Source: Dinoroseobacter sp013215265
Lineage (GTDB): Bacteria > Pseudomonadota > Alphaproteobacteria > Rhodobacterales > Rhodobacteraceae
DNA length: 64,000 bases
Assembly (NCBI GenBank): GCA_963691755.1
Contig: OY829366.1
Span: forward strand, 1,488,001-1,552,000
Direction of reading: 5' to 3'
Position numbers and translations under genes: made by a program. Shown here piece after piece: positions 24,573 through 33,317 of this stretch. The notes beneath the pieces were generated by a model that was not told where the DNA came from, ran no database searches, and saw only the letters and a list, made by a program, of their open reading frames with translations. Numbering within the stretch: position 1 is the first letter of the stretch; every line of letters starts with the position of its first letter.

Positions 24573-25976
24573 ATGACCGCCCAAGACCCCATTGCCGAGG
24601 TTGAAGCCATCGTTGCACGCGCTCGCGCTGCCCAAGTCGCCTATGAAGCGTCTGGATCGCAGGTTGCCTACGACCGCGCTGCTGAAGCTGCAGCTTGGGC
24701 CATCATGGAACCCTCCCGCAACCGCCATCTGGCAGAACTTGCTGTAGAGACCACGGGACTAGGCAATGTCCCTGACAAGATCATCAAGAACTATCGCAAG
24801 ACACTTGGGTTGTTACGTGATCTGCAAGACGCGCGCACCCATGGTGTTGTCAGCGATGATCCCGAAACCGGGATCACCGAGGTGGCCCGTGCTATGGGCG
24901 TCATTGGTGCGGTCGTACCATCGACCAATCCGGGTGCGACGCCAGCCAACAATATCATCAATGCGCTGAAATGCGGAAACGCGATCGTAGTTTCTCCATC
25001 GCCCAAGGGGGTACCCACCTGCGAAGCCCTGCTGGGCTATATCCACGCAGAATTCGACAAGCTCGGGATGGACCGGGATCTGGTGCAGATGGTCCCAGGG
25101 CGGGGGTCAAAGGAGAAAACCCAGCGTCTTTTGGAGATCGCGGACCTGATCGTGGTTACCGGCAGTCAGAACAACGTCAAACGCGCCTATACCTCGGGAA
25201 CGCCCGCTGTGGCGGTCGGGGCTGGCAATGTCGCGGTCATCGTTGATGAGACGGCTGACCTGACCGCTGCAGCAGAGAAAATCAAAGCCTCAAAGTGCTT
25301 CGATAACGCTACCTCTTGCTCCTCGGAGAATGCAGTTGTGGTGGTAGATGCCATCTATGATGCCTTCGTGGACGAAATAGCGAAAGCGGGCGGTGCGCTT
25401 ATCACAGATGAGACTAAGGTGACCTCGGCGCTCTGGGTCAAAGGTCATCTAAACCCGCAAGCTATTGCGCGGGATGCGGATAAGATGATCGAGGCTTTGG
25501 GATTGACTGGCCAAGTACCTACCGAAACCGAATACCTTGCGGTGGAGACCTCAGGAATTGGCCCAGAACATCCGCTTTCAGGAGAAAAACTAAGCCGGGT
25601 TTTGTCTGTATATCGCGCCAAGAATTTCGATGACGCAGTACGGATCACGCGCCAGATTGAATTGTATCAGGGCGCTGGTCATTCAGTTGGCATTCATACA
25701 TCGGACGCGGACCGGCCGATGGTCCTTGCGACTGCTATCCCCACAAGTCGTGTGATCGTCAATCAGGCGCATACCTTCGCCACAGGGGGGTCATTTACCA
25801 ACGGTATGCCATTTTCGCTCTCGATGGGCTGCGGATCTTGGGGCGGTAATTCGATCGACACCAACCTGCATTGGCGCCACTTCCTGCAAACCACGAAGAT
25901 CGTGCGTGAAATCCCCGCCAATGAACCCTCGCTGGAAGACATCTTCCGCGATTATTGGAACGAGGTAGGACGGTGA
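24573..25976 (+). CDS. sauS: acylating sulfoacetaldehyde dehydrogenase (SauS-like)
   Basis: A 467-residue CoA-acylating aldehyde dehydrogenase, predicted to reduce sulfoacetyl-CoA to sulfoacetaldehyde with NAD(P)H. Conserved features are VIGAVVPSTNPGATPANNII (about 110-129), PGRGSKEKTQRL, and the catalytic Cys region FDNATSCSSENAVVVVD near residue 250. The long upstream frame is rejected: MTAQDPIAEVE at 24573 gives a normal length and lies after the hairpin. GTG of the adjacent ligase overlaps its stop. The pairing with a CoA ligase and an organic-acid importer matches the sulfoacetate (sau) pathway. A general acylating dehydrogenase for another short acid is the main alternative. Confidence 0.82.
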   Translation: MTAQDPIAEVEAIVARARAAQVAYEASGSQVAYDRAAEAAAWAIMEPSRNRHLAELAVETTGLGNVPDKIIKNYRKTLGLLRDLQDARTHGVVSDDPETGITEVARAMGVIGAVVPSTNPGATPANNIINALKCGNAIVVSPSPKGVPTCEALLGYIHAEFDKLGMDRDLVQMVPGRGSKEKTQRLLEIADLIVVTGSQNNVKRAYTSGTPAVAVGAGNVAVIVDETADLTAAAEKIKASKCFDNATSCSSENAVVVVDAIYDAFVDEIAKAGGALITDETKVTSALWVKGHLNPQAIARDADKMIEALGLTGQVPTETEYLAVETSGIGPEHPLSGEKLSRVLSVYRAKNFDDAVRITRQIELYQGAGHSVGIHTSDADRPMVLATAIPTSRVIVNQAHTFATGGSFTNGMPFSLSMGCGSWGGNSIDTNLHWRHFLQTTKIVREIPANEPSLEDIFRDYWNEVGR

Positions 25977-27493
25977 TCTTTGAACGAGACGTTCCTCCTC
26001 AAGGCACTGTGCGCGATTGGCTTGAGGCCCGGGCTGCGACCAGCGAAATGGCCATCGTTTTTCCAGAAACAGGCGAGGTTCTTTCTTGGCGCGAACTGAA
26101 AGACGCCGCAAAGGCGCTGGCTGAGGGTCTTGTCGGTCTTGGGGCGCGGTCTGGAGAAAGCATTGCGATTGTTCATCCCAATGGCAAGGATGGTGTCACG
26201 GCGCTTTATGGGGCGCTTTATGGCGGGTTTCGTGCCACGATGATCAACCTTGCCGCAGGGCCAGACGCGATCGGCTATGCACTTGATCATTGCGGTGCAA
26301 GGTATGCGTTTGTGCATGACAGCCAAGCTGAAACTATCACCCAAGTTGCTCCTGACGACTTGTCGATTGTGACACCGGATATGTTCGTTGCAAGGGGTGA
26401 AATCCAAGCCTTTAAGCCATCGCAGCATGCGTTATTGATGTACACATCGGGGACAACAGGCCGGCCAAAAGGTGTTGTTCACACGCACTCCAGTTTGCTT
26501 GCTGGGGGCTGGACCACGGCCGTTGCGCACGAACTGACCCGTGAGGACCGCGGGTTTTGCGTTTTGCCGATCTACCACATCAACGGGCTTTGCGTGACGC
26601 TTATGGGATCACTGGTCTCTGGTGGTTCACTGGCTATGACGAAAAAGTTCTCGGCCAGCAAATTCTGGACGCAAGCCGCCGACGCAAAGGTCACATGGTT
26701 TTCGGTGGTTCCGACGATCATCAGCCACTTGCTACACAATGAGGCCAACCCCAACGATGCTGTGAAACAACGTTTGCGTTTCGGACGTTCAGCGTCTTCT
26801 GCGCTTGCTGTAGAGACGCAATCCGCATTCGAACAACGCTTTGGCGTGCCCATCATCGAGACCATGGGGCTAACTGAAACGGCCGCTCAGATTTTGTCTA
26901 ATCCATTACCCCCAGGAGTACGCAAGATCGGGTCGCCCGGTGTGGCATTTGGCAACGAGGTTTGCGTCTTGAACAGCGACCTTTCTGAAGCGCCACCAAT
27001 GAAAGAAGGCGAAATCGCAATTCGTGGCCCAAATGTAATGTGCGAGTACCTGCATGATCCAGAAGCCACTGCCCAAACCTTTGCAGGTGAGTGGCTGCGT
27101 ACTGGAGATTTGGGGCATGTGGATAACGAAGGATATGTTTTTGTAACCGGTCGTTTGAAGGAACTGATCATCAAAGGCGGCGAAAACATTGCCCCACGAG
27201 AGATTGACGAAGTCCTATATTCTGAACCCGATATTATCGAGGCGGCTGCATTTGCGCGACCTTGCGAAAGCTATGGCGAAACAGTCGAGGCTGCAGTGGT
27301 AGTTAAGCCAGACTCGGTATTGTCAGAAGCGGCCCTGATAAAGCTTTGCCAAGATAGGCTCGGTGCCTTCAAAACCCCTGACCGCATACATTTTCTGAGG
27401 GAACTGCCCAAAGGGCCATCAGGCAAGATCCAACGACTTAAGCTGGCCGATTTCCTTAAAGAAAGCCAAGATCAGGTCGCTTCAGTCAACTAA
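25973..27493 (+). CDS. sauT: AMP-forming acyl-CoA ligase (SauT-like sulfoacetate-CoA ligase)
   Basis: A 506-residue ANL-superfamily ligase that activates a carboxylate as acyl-AMP and then acyl-CoA. The P-loop MYTSGTTGRPKGVVHTH is at about 150-166, MGLTETAAQ at about 300, the hinge region GEWLRTGDLGHVDNEGYVFV at about 370, and the catalytic Lys in PKGPSGKIQRLKL near the end. The GTG at 25973 overlaps the previous stop (GTGA) and follows AGGTAGGA. It is predicted to make sulfoacetyl-CoA for the SauS-like enzyme. The xsc and pta genes that would complete sulfoacetate breakdown are not in the window. Confidence 0.82.
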   Translation: MIFERDVPPQGTVRDWLEARAATSEMAIVFPETGEVLSWRELKDAAKALAEGLVGLGARSGESIAIVHPNGKDGVTALYGALYGGFRATMINLAAGPDAIGYALDHCGARYAFVHDSQAETITQVAPDDLSIVTPDMFVARGEIQAFKPSQHALLMYTSGTTGRPKGVVHTHSSLLAGGWTTAVAHELTREDRGFCVLPIYHINGLCVTLMGSLVSGGSLAMTKKFSASKFWTQAADAKVTWFSVVPTIISHLLHNEANPNDAVKQRLRFGRSASSALAVETQSAFEQRFGVPIIETMGLTETAAQILSNPLPPGVRKIGSPGVAFGNEVCVLNSDLSEAPPMKEGEIAIRGPNVMCEYLHDPEATAQTFAGEWLRTGDLGHVDNEGYVFVTGRLKELIIKGGENIAPREIDEVLYSEPDIIEAAAFARPCESYGETVEAAVVVKPDSVLSEAALIKLCQDRLGAFKTPDRIHFLRELPKGPSGKIQRLKLADFLKESQDQVASVN

Positions 27494-27677
27494 GTTCTAT
27501 TGCGGTTATGGGCTTGGCTTTGTTTCACGCCAACGCTGCAAGAGTGAGTTCAGGACGCTGGAGATAGACTATCGTCGTGTATCTGACGGGGTTATTTAGG
27601 TCGTCCGACGCAAGTCGACCGTAGGGAAAGCGTTCGGGTCGGACAAGAAGATGCTTTCCCATTCCAGCACTGCGAAG

Positions 27678-27708
27678 AAAAAGGGGACACGGCATTGACT
27701 GCGTCCCC
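27678..27708 (-). terminator. intrinsic terminator of the leftward ABC operon
   Basis: Read leftward, GGGGAC pairs with GTCCCC across a 14-base loop and is followed by a T run (five A on the plus strand, 27678-27682, then AAG). It lies about 25 bases after the permease stop. The remaining ~190 bases between the two convergent operons hold no gene. Confidence 0.7.
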
Positions 27709-27733
27709 AATTCAAGTGGTCACTTTGGCATCG

Positions 27734-29713
27734 TCAGAGGCCCAGTTGCGCCTTTTTCTTTTCAGCCCAGCTCAGGATCGCCATATCGAACGTCAGTGCC
27801 ATCAAAGCAACACAGAAACCAAGAACGAAATTCTTCCCAAGATCCGTGCCTGCAAGGGTTTTTTGAAGCTCTTGGCCAAGATCCTGTGTTCCGATGAAGG
27901 CTGCGATGATAACCATGAAAAACGCAAACATGATCGCCTGATTGAAGCCGACTGCCATGGTTGGCAGGGCAAGCGGCAGTTGCACGCTCCAAAGCTTCTG
28001 CCTCCGCGTTGCGCCTGACATATCAGCGGCTTCCGTCATTTCCAACGGGACGCCGCGCAGCCCCTCTACGGTATAGCGGATCAGCGGAACCATTGCGAAG
28101 ATGAGGATAGACATGACAACCGAGGTCGCTGTGATACCAAACAGCATGATCGCGGGGATTAGGTAAATGAAACTGGGGAATGTCTGAGCGGTATCACAGG
28201 CCAGTAGTACCCTGCGGGACCATTTTTCAGAACGCGCTGCCATGATGCCGATCGGCAGGCCGATCAAAGTCGCGATGATCACTGCCGATATCACCGAATA
28301 GAGCGTGATGACTGAACGATCCCACCAACCCGACAATGCCACGAGCCCAAAGAAAACGGTCGCGTAAAGCGCGGGTCTGCGTCCGCCGATTGCCAAGGCA
28401 CCGGCGATGACTATTAGGATGAACCCGAATGTCGGGATCGACAGAAGAAAATCGCGGAATGGGTTTAACACCCAGACATTTAGCACATAGCGGATTTGTC
28501 CAGTGATGCCCTGGACGATATCGAAGGCAAGGAAGGTCTTGATCGCTGTGTCAATCTCCTTGCCTTGCGAGAAACTCTCACGGCGACCGATTTCGGCGAA
28601 CCATCCAACGAACTGACCGAGGACTGTGAAGAAAACGAAAACCGCAAGCGCCGTGAGGGCATACTTATGGCGCGCCCACCATGGCGTGCCTCGCTCAAAA
28701 TGCTCGGGCAGTTTAACAACCCAAGCTTTTGACAATCTGTCGAGCGTCACGGCGAGCAAAACGATGGTTACCCCAATCTCAAACGACCTGCCCAGCTTGA
28801 AGCTGCCCATCATTGCCAGCAGTTTCGCTCCGAGCCCCGGCATGCCGATAAAGGCTGTCAGAACAACCATGGCAAGGCAAAGCATGATCACCTGGTTTAC
28901 ACCGACTAGGATCTCGTTGCGAGCAGCAGGCACGTAAACGTGGCGTAGCATCTGCCAGCGTGAGCAGCCGCTCATCTTTCCGGCCTCGATGACCTCGGGG
29001 GAGACCTTTTTGAGGCCAAGCGTCGTCATCAAGATCATCGGGGGAACTGCATAAATGATCGTGGCAACCGCTCCTGCGGTGGGACCAACTTTAAAAAAGA
29101 TCACTGCTGGCAGAAGGTAAGTGAAAAACGGTAGGGTCTGCAGGACCGACAGGACTGGTCTCACCGCGCGGTCAACCCAAGTATATTTCCACGCGGCGAT
29201 GCCTACTAGGAGGCCGATCAAGAAGGCGAGTGGAGCCGCGACGACAAGTACGGACATCGTTTCCATCGCGTCTTTCCACTGACCGATCAATGCAGTCCAG
29301 ACGAAGGTACCACCAGCCAAAAGGGCAAGGCGCCAGCCACCAAGATAGTACCCCAGAACGGCAGCGGAAGCAGCAATAGCACTCCAGGGGATCTGCTCGA
29401 ACCGGGGCCAGCGGCGTTTGCCGTAAAGAAGGTTTGCGGTTGTATCGAGCATGAATTGTAGGGGACCTTCAGCGAACCAACGGGTCAACTTTTCAAGCTG
29501 CAGATCCTCACGAATAAAGATGAAGGCAGCATCAAGCCACACGGCGAAGGGTGGCACCCATTCCTCAGGAATGCGGTGTAGCCATGAAGGTAGAAGTCCG
29601 CTGTATTGCAAAACTGTCAACACAAGCGCGACACAGAACAGGCCGCTGGCAACTTGGGTGTCGCTGTAGCCAACGCGCGTCACAGTCTGGTTTGTTGACA
29701 GAACTGCCATCAA
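27734..29713 (-). CDS. tmoW: betaine/TMAO-type ABC transporter permease, tandem double-domain (ProW/TmoW-like)
   Basis: A 659-residue permease with two MetI-type transmembrane domains in tandem, each carrying an EAA-loop-like segment: SPEVIEAGKMSGCSRWQML in the first half, and PLEMTEAADMSGATRRQKLW in the second. Usual ProW proteins carry only one. It belongs to the glycine betaine/choline/TMAO importer group. It overlaps the ATPase gene by 4 bases (ATGA). Location beside methylated-amine genes suggests the TMAO transporter TmoXWV; glycine betaine or choline are the alternatives. The family call is firm, the substrate is inferred. Confidence 0.8.
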   Translation of the reverse strand: MMAVLSTNQTVTRVGYSDTQVASGLFCVALVLTVLQYSGLLPSWLHRIPEEWVPPFAVWLDAAFIFIREDLQLEKLTRWFAEGPLQFMLDTTANLLYGKRRWPRFEQIPWSAIAASAAVLGYYLGGWRLALLAGGTFVWTALIGQWKDAMETMSVLVVAAPLAFLIGLLVGIAAWKYTWVDRAVRPVLSVLQTLPFFTYLLPAVIFFKVGPTAGAVATIIYAVPPMILMTTLGLKKVSPEVIEAGKMSGCSRWQMLRHVYVPAARNEILVGVNQVIMLCLAMVVLTAFIGMPGLGAKLLAMMGSFKLGRSFEIGVTIVLLAVTLDRLSKAWVVKLPEHFERGTPWWARHKYALTALAVFVFFTVLGQFVGWFAEIGRRESFSQGKEIDTAIKTFLAFDIVQGITGQIRYVLNVWVLNPFRDFLLSIPTFGFILIVIAGALAIGGRRPALYATVFFGLVALSGWWDRSVITLYSVISAVIIATLIGLPIGIMAARSEKWSRRVLLACDTAQTFPSFIYLIPAIMLFGITATSVVMSILIFAMVPLIRYTVEGLRGVPLEMTEAADMSGATRRQKLWSVQLPLALPTMAVGFNQAIMFAFFMVIIAAFIGTQDLGQELQKTLAGTDLGKNFVLGFCVALMALTFDMAILSWAEKKKAQLGL

Positions 29714-30729
29714 TCCGCCCCGACCAGTATATCGAGAGCTGCCTTGCGGGGCATCGCACCAATAGCTTTGCCGTTGTCAACGACAGGGATCATATCACGG
29801 GTATCATTGACCAAAAGCTTAGCCAGTGCATGGATGGTCGCACTGGCTTCGACCGGCGCACCTTCGCCGGTGGCAGACATATCCGTTAAAATACGCGCAT
29901 GGACCACATTCGCTTTGTCGATTTCTTCGGTAAACTTACGGACATATTCGGTGGCAGGGTTAAGCACGATATTGTCTGGTGTGCCGCATTGCTCGACCGC
30001 ACCGTCCTTCATGATTGCGATACGATCCGCAAGGCGAAGGGCCTCGTCGAAATCATGGGTAATGAAGACGATGGTTTTGCCTAGCATCTCTTGCAGTCGA
30101 AGGAATTCGTCCTGCATTTCGCGGCGAATGAGCGGGTCGAGCGCTGAGAAAGGTTCGTCGAGGAACCAAATGTCGGGTTCGATGGCGAGGCTGCGGGCAA
30201 TGCCGACGCGCTGCTGCTGACCACCTGAAAGCTCACGGGGGAAGTATTCTTCGCGCCCTTCAAGGCCGACAAGCTTGATAACTTCCAGCGCTCGGTCGCG
30301 GCGCTCGTGTTTATCCTGTCCGCGCATTTCCAAAGGAAAAGCTACGTTTTCTAGAACCGTACGGTGCGGCAGAAGTCCAAAGCTCTGAAAGACCATGCCC
30401 ATTTTGTTTCGGCGCAGCTCAATCAACTCTTTCTCGGGCAGGGCCATGATGTCCTGTCCGTCAACCTCGATCGTGCCACCAGTAATTTCATGAAGGCGCG
30501 AAAAACAACGCACCAAAGTGGATTTCCCGGAACCTGACAGACCCATGATAACCAGCATTTCGCCACGACTAACTTCGATCGATACATCACGCACGCCAGC
30601 AATATAGCCGTCCGCCCTGATCTCATCGAATGTCCGTCCTGGCGGCAATTTCGAGAGATAGCCTTCGGGATCCTGTCCGAAAATCTTCCAAACATTCTTA
30701 CAGGAAATCACTGGCGTTTCGCTTGTCAT
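29710..30729 (-). CDS. tmoV: betaine/TMAO-type ABC transporter ATP-binding protein (ProV/TmoV-like)
   Basis: A 339-residue ATPase. Walker A is GLSGSGKST (about 64-72), the Q-loop follows, the signature motif is ELSGGQQQRVGIARSL, Walker B is DIWFLDEPFSALDP, and the switch His is in FITHDFDEAL. The C-terminal ~60 residues are a single CBS-like module, as in ProV/OpuAA proteins, where such modules sense ionic strength. It is encoded between the binding-protein gene (94-base gap with a hairpin) and the permease (4-base overlap). Confidence 0.88.
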   Translation of the reverse strand: MTSETPVISCKNVWKIFGQDPEGYLSKLPPGRTFDEIRADGYIAGVRDVSIEVSRGEMLVIMGLSGSGKSTLVRCFSRLHEITGGTIEVDGQDIMALPEKELIELRRNKMGMVFQSFGLLPHRTVLENVAFPLEMRGQDKHERRDRALEVIKLVGLEGREEYFPRELSGGQQQRVGIARSLAIEPDIWFLDEPFSALDPLIRREMQDEFLRLQEMLGKTIVFITHDFDEALRLADRIAIMKDGAVEQCGTPDNIVLNPATEYVRKFTEEIDKANVVHARILTDMSATGEGAPVEASATIHALAKLLVNDTRDMIPVVDNGKAIGAMPRKAALDILVGAD

Positions 30730-30771
30730 ATCAATTCCCGATGCCTAGGGGACTCATTTTACGGGCTAAAA

Positions 30772-30800
30772 GGCCCTGCCCGCATACAACGGACAGGGCC
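30772..30800 (-). terminator. attenuator-like hairpin after the binding-protein gene
   Basis: A 10-bp stem with one mismatch (GGCCCTGTCC / GGGCAGGGCC read leftward, 9-base loop) is followed by TTTT. It lies between the binding-protein gene and the ATPase gene and probably lowers expression of the ATPase and permease relative to the binding protein. Confidence 0.65.
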
Positions 30801-30823
30801 AGTTCTAGCTTAACTGCAAGTTA

Positions 30824-31765
30824 TTAGTTCAGCCAAGCCTGCCAAACAGCTTCGTTTGCCTCCAGCCACTCTGCAGCGGCTTCTTCTGGCTCAAGTTCGT
30901 CGATGTCGACCAAACGGGCCATTTCGGCGATCTGTGGGTTTGTGAAGCTGATACGCTCCAATACCGCGTAGGCTGCAGGCCATTTAGCTTCCATACCTTC
31001 CCAAGCTGCCTTTTTGAGATAGCCATCGGCAGGGTTGCCGCAGTCATAGAGCGCATCTGGGTTTGGACCTACTGCTGGATCTTTATCACAGCCATCGACC
31101 CACACTGGGAATTCAACAAACTCGCCCGGCCATACAGCTTCTGCGAAGTTTGGCGTCCAGTTGAAGACGACGACGGGGCGCCTGTCGGCTTCGGCCGCAC
31201 CAATTTCCGCCCAGAGCGCTGCTGCGGACCCCGCATTGATCACTTCAAAGTTCATGCCGAGGGCTTCGACGCGCTCTTTGCCGTGCTTCAACCAGTCCAC
31301 AGGACCGTCCAGATAACGGCCACGATCGCCGGTTTCGGCGGTTGCAAAGAGCGAGGCGCAATCATTCAAAGCTTCCCAGCTTGGAAGACCAGGGCAGGCG
31401 TCCTTGGTCCACATTGGGTACCACCAATCTTCGCGGGTGACGGCGTTGTGATCACCTACGTCGACGATTCCGCCCTTCTCAAGGGCTGCTCGGAAGGATG
31501 CGCCGAACGCGCCTTCCCAAACCTCGAGCTCGAGCGTTACGTCCCCAAGCCGAACTGACTCGTAAACGGCCTGACTGTCGGTTGTGACATACTCGACGTT
31601 GTTGCCCATCTCCTCGAAGATCTGACCCACAACATTCGACATCACAATTTGCGATGACCAGTTATGGATCGGAATAACGATCGGATCAGAGCTGTCCTCG
31701 GCAAATGCCGAAAGCGGCGCCAGCATCAGAACACCGGTGGCCAATGCAGTTGTAAATTTCTTCAT
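30824..31765 (-). CDS. tmoX: betaine/TMAO-type ABC transporter substrate-binding protein (ProX/TmoX-like)
   Basis: A 313-residue OpuAC-type periplasmic binding protein. The signal peptide covers about residues 1-22 (cleavage at AFA-ED). Aromatic residues that usually build the cation-pi cage for a trimethylammonium group are abundant (HNWSSQ, LEVWEGAFGASF, TREDWWYPMW, VFNWTPNF). Four cysteines (DACPGLPSWEALNDCA and DGCDKD...YDCGNP) could make two disulfides. Start at 31765 with a MKK signal. First gene of the leftward importer operon. A TMAO ligand is inferred from the neighbourhood; glycine betaine is possible. Confidence 0.85.
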   Translation of the reverse strand: MKKFTTALATGVLMLAPLSAFAEDSSDPIVIPIHNWSSQIVMSNVVGQIFEEMGNNVEYVTTDSQAVYESVRLGDVTLELEVWEGAFGASFRAALEKGGIVDVGDHNAVTREDWWYPMWTKDACPGLPSWEALNDCASLFATAETGDRGRYLDGPVDWLKHGKERVEALGMNFEVINAGSAAALWAEIGAAEADRRPVVVFNWTPNFAEAVWPGEFVEFPVWVDGCDKDPAVGPNPDALYDCGNPADGYLKKAAWEGMEAKWPAAYAVLERISFTNPQIAEMARLVDIDELEPEEAAAEWLEANEAVWQAWLN

Positions 31766-32066
31766 CGTCTCTTTCCCCTTTTGGATGGGCCGTTGGCGTA
31801 TTCGGTTTTCCCGGCCAGCGACCTAAACACTCGACGTATTTTACTGAGTCGGCGATTTTGTTGCCTATGCGAGCGTGATAAGTAGCTTCTCAAATTTTTC
31901 CTGTGGATCAAGTTATTTTCTTCGTACGGATGATTTTATGTTGTAATCCGCTCTGCTTCATATGAGGAAAAGTAGTCAAAATGTCCGAAATGAATGAATC
32001 GTGGTCCGATAAGGAAGGCGAAAAACACTGTTTTTGTGTCATTCTTATCGAAAGGAGTCCGATTCC
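31766..32066. promoter_or_regulatory. divergent promoter region between importer and sox-type operons
   Basis: A 301-base AT-rich gap between two divergent operons. No protein gene is seen. It must contain both promoters and contains the perfect palindrome listed at 32021-32035 and the ribosome-binding site AAAGGAG for the rightward operon near 32052. No confident -35/-10 pair could be assigned by eye. Confidence 0.55.
32021..32035. promoter_or_regulatory. palindrome upstream of the soxB-type gene, candidate operator
   Basis: AAAAACA-C-TGTTTTT is a perfect 7-bp inverted repeat with a 1-base centre. It ends 31 bases before the soxB start codon, within the presumed 5' leader or promoter. The regulator is unknown; the AraC/GlxA or XRE proteins encoded just after the operon are candidates. 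Confidence 0.4.
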
Positions 32067-33317
32067 ATGCGTTATTCAGGTTTTAAGGTCATAAAAGAGG
32101 CGCTCACGGGCCATCGTGGATGGGGCCCGGCCTGGCGTGATCGGGATCCTGCGTCCGCTTATGACTATATTATAATAGGTGGGGGTGGGCATGGGCTCGC
32201 CACAGCGTACTACCTGGCGAAGGTCTACGGCCAATCCCGTATCGCAGTTCTTGAGAAGGGCTGGATCGGTGGCGGGAATGTCGGGCGCAATACGACGATT
32301 ATCCGTTCTAATTACCTTCTCGATGGAAATGAGCCGTTTTACGAGTTCTCGCTGCAGCTTTGGGAAGGGCTAGAGCAGGAACTGAACTACAACGCGATGG
32401 TCAGCCAGCGCGGTATTCTGAACCTGATCCATACCGACGCGCAGCGTGATGCGTTTATCCGTCGGGGCAACGCCATGATCCTGAACGGGGCTGATGCGGA
32501 CCTTCTCAGCACCGCACAGATTAAAGCGCGTTATCCATTTTTGAATACTGACAATGCGAGATTCCCAATCAAGGGTGGCCTTGCGCAGCATCGCGGGGGC
32601 ACTGTCCGCCACGATGCAGTCGCGTGGGGCTATGCACGCGGTGCGGACCAACTGGGTGTCGATATCATCCAGAATTGTGAGGTCACAGGCTTCCTGATCG
32701 AAGACGGCACATGCACTGGCGTTGAAACCACGCGTGGCCCGATCAAAGCGGGTAAAGTTGCGTCCTGCGTTGCGGGTTCGTCCAGTCGCGTTATGGAAAA
32801 GGCGGGCATGCGCTTGCCGATTGAAAGCCACGTACTTCAGGCGTTTGTCTCAGAGGGTCTGAAACCTGTTCTATCTGGCGTTATCACCTTCGGAGCGGGT
32901 CATTTTTATTGCAGCCAGTCGGATAAAGGGGGTCTCGTCTTTGGCGGCGATATTGATGGTTACAATTCCTATGCTCAACGCGGCAACCTGCCGGTGGTAG
33001 AAGACGTCTGCGAAGGAGGCATGGCGATCTTCCCGATGCTGGGACGCGCACGGCTTCTCAGGATGTGGGGCGGGATTATGGATATGAGCATGGATGGCTC
33101 GCCCATTATCGACCGCACACATGTCGATGGTCTCTATTTCAATGGCGGATGGTGCTACGGTGGCTTCAAGGCCACTCCGGCTTCAGGGTATGTTTATGCG
33201 CACCTGCTTGCGACAGACACACCGCATCCCACCGCAACAGTATACCGCTTCGACAGGTTCTCGACCGGTCACATGATCGATGAAAAAGGGATGGGCAATC
33301 AGCCCAATTTGCACTGA
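32067..33317 (+). CDS. soxB: heterotetrameric sarcosine oxidase beta-type subunit (possible N-methylglutamate dehydrogenase MgdA)
   Basis: A 416-residue flavin subunit. The FAD motif IIIGGGGHGLATAYYLAK is at 35-52, GGGNVGRNTTIIRSNY follows, and His182 in RHDAVAWGYARG matches the position of the histidine that binds FMN covalently in SoxB. The ATG at 32067 follows AAAGGAG; an upstream in-frame start is rejected. Classical SoxBDAG oxidises sarcosine to glycine and methylene-THF. N-methylglutamate dehydrogenase (mgdABCD) is homologous and has the same gene order. Because N-methylglutamate synthase and gmaS are present in the same island, the Mgd role is likely here, but not provable from this subunit. 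Confidence 0.88.
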   Translation: MRYSGFKVIKEALTGHRGWGPAWRDRDPASAYDYIIIGGGGHGLATAYYLAKVYGQSRIAVLEKGWIGGGNVGRNTTIIRSNYLLDGNEPFYEFSLQLWEGLEQELNYNAMVSQRGILNLIHTDAQRDAFIRRGNAMILNGADADLLSTAQIKARYPFLNTDNARFPIKGGLAQHRGGTVRHDAVAWGYARGADQLGVDIIQNCEVTGFLIEDGTCTGVETTRGPIKAGKVASCVAGSSSRVMEKAGMRLPIESHVLQAFVSEGLKPVLSGVITFGAGHFYCSQSDKGGLVFGGDIDGYNSYAQRGNLPVVEDVCEGGMAIFPMLGRARLLRMWGGIMDMSMDGSPIIDRTHVDGLYFNGGWCYGGFKATPASGYVYAHLLATDTPHPTATVYRFDRFSTGHMIDEKGMGNQPNLH

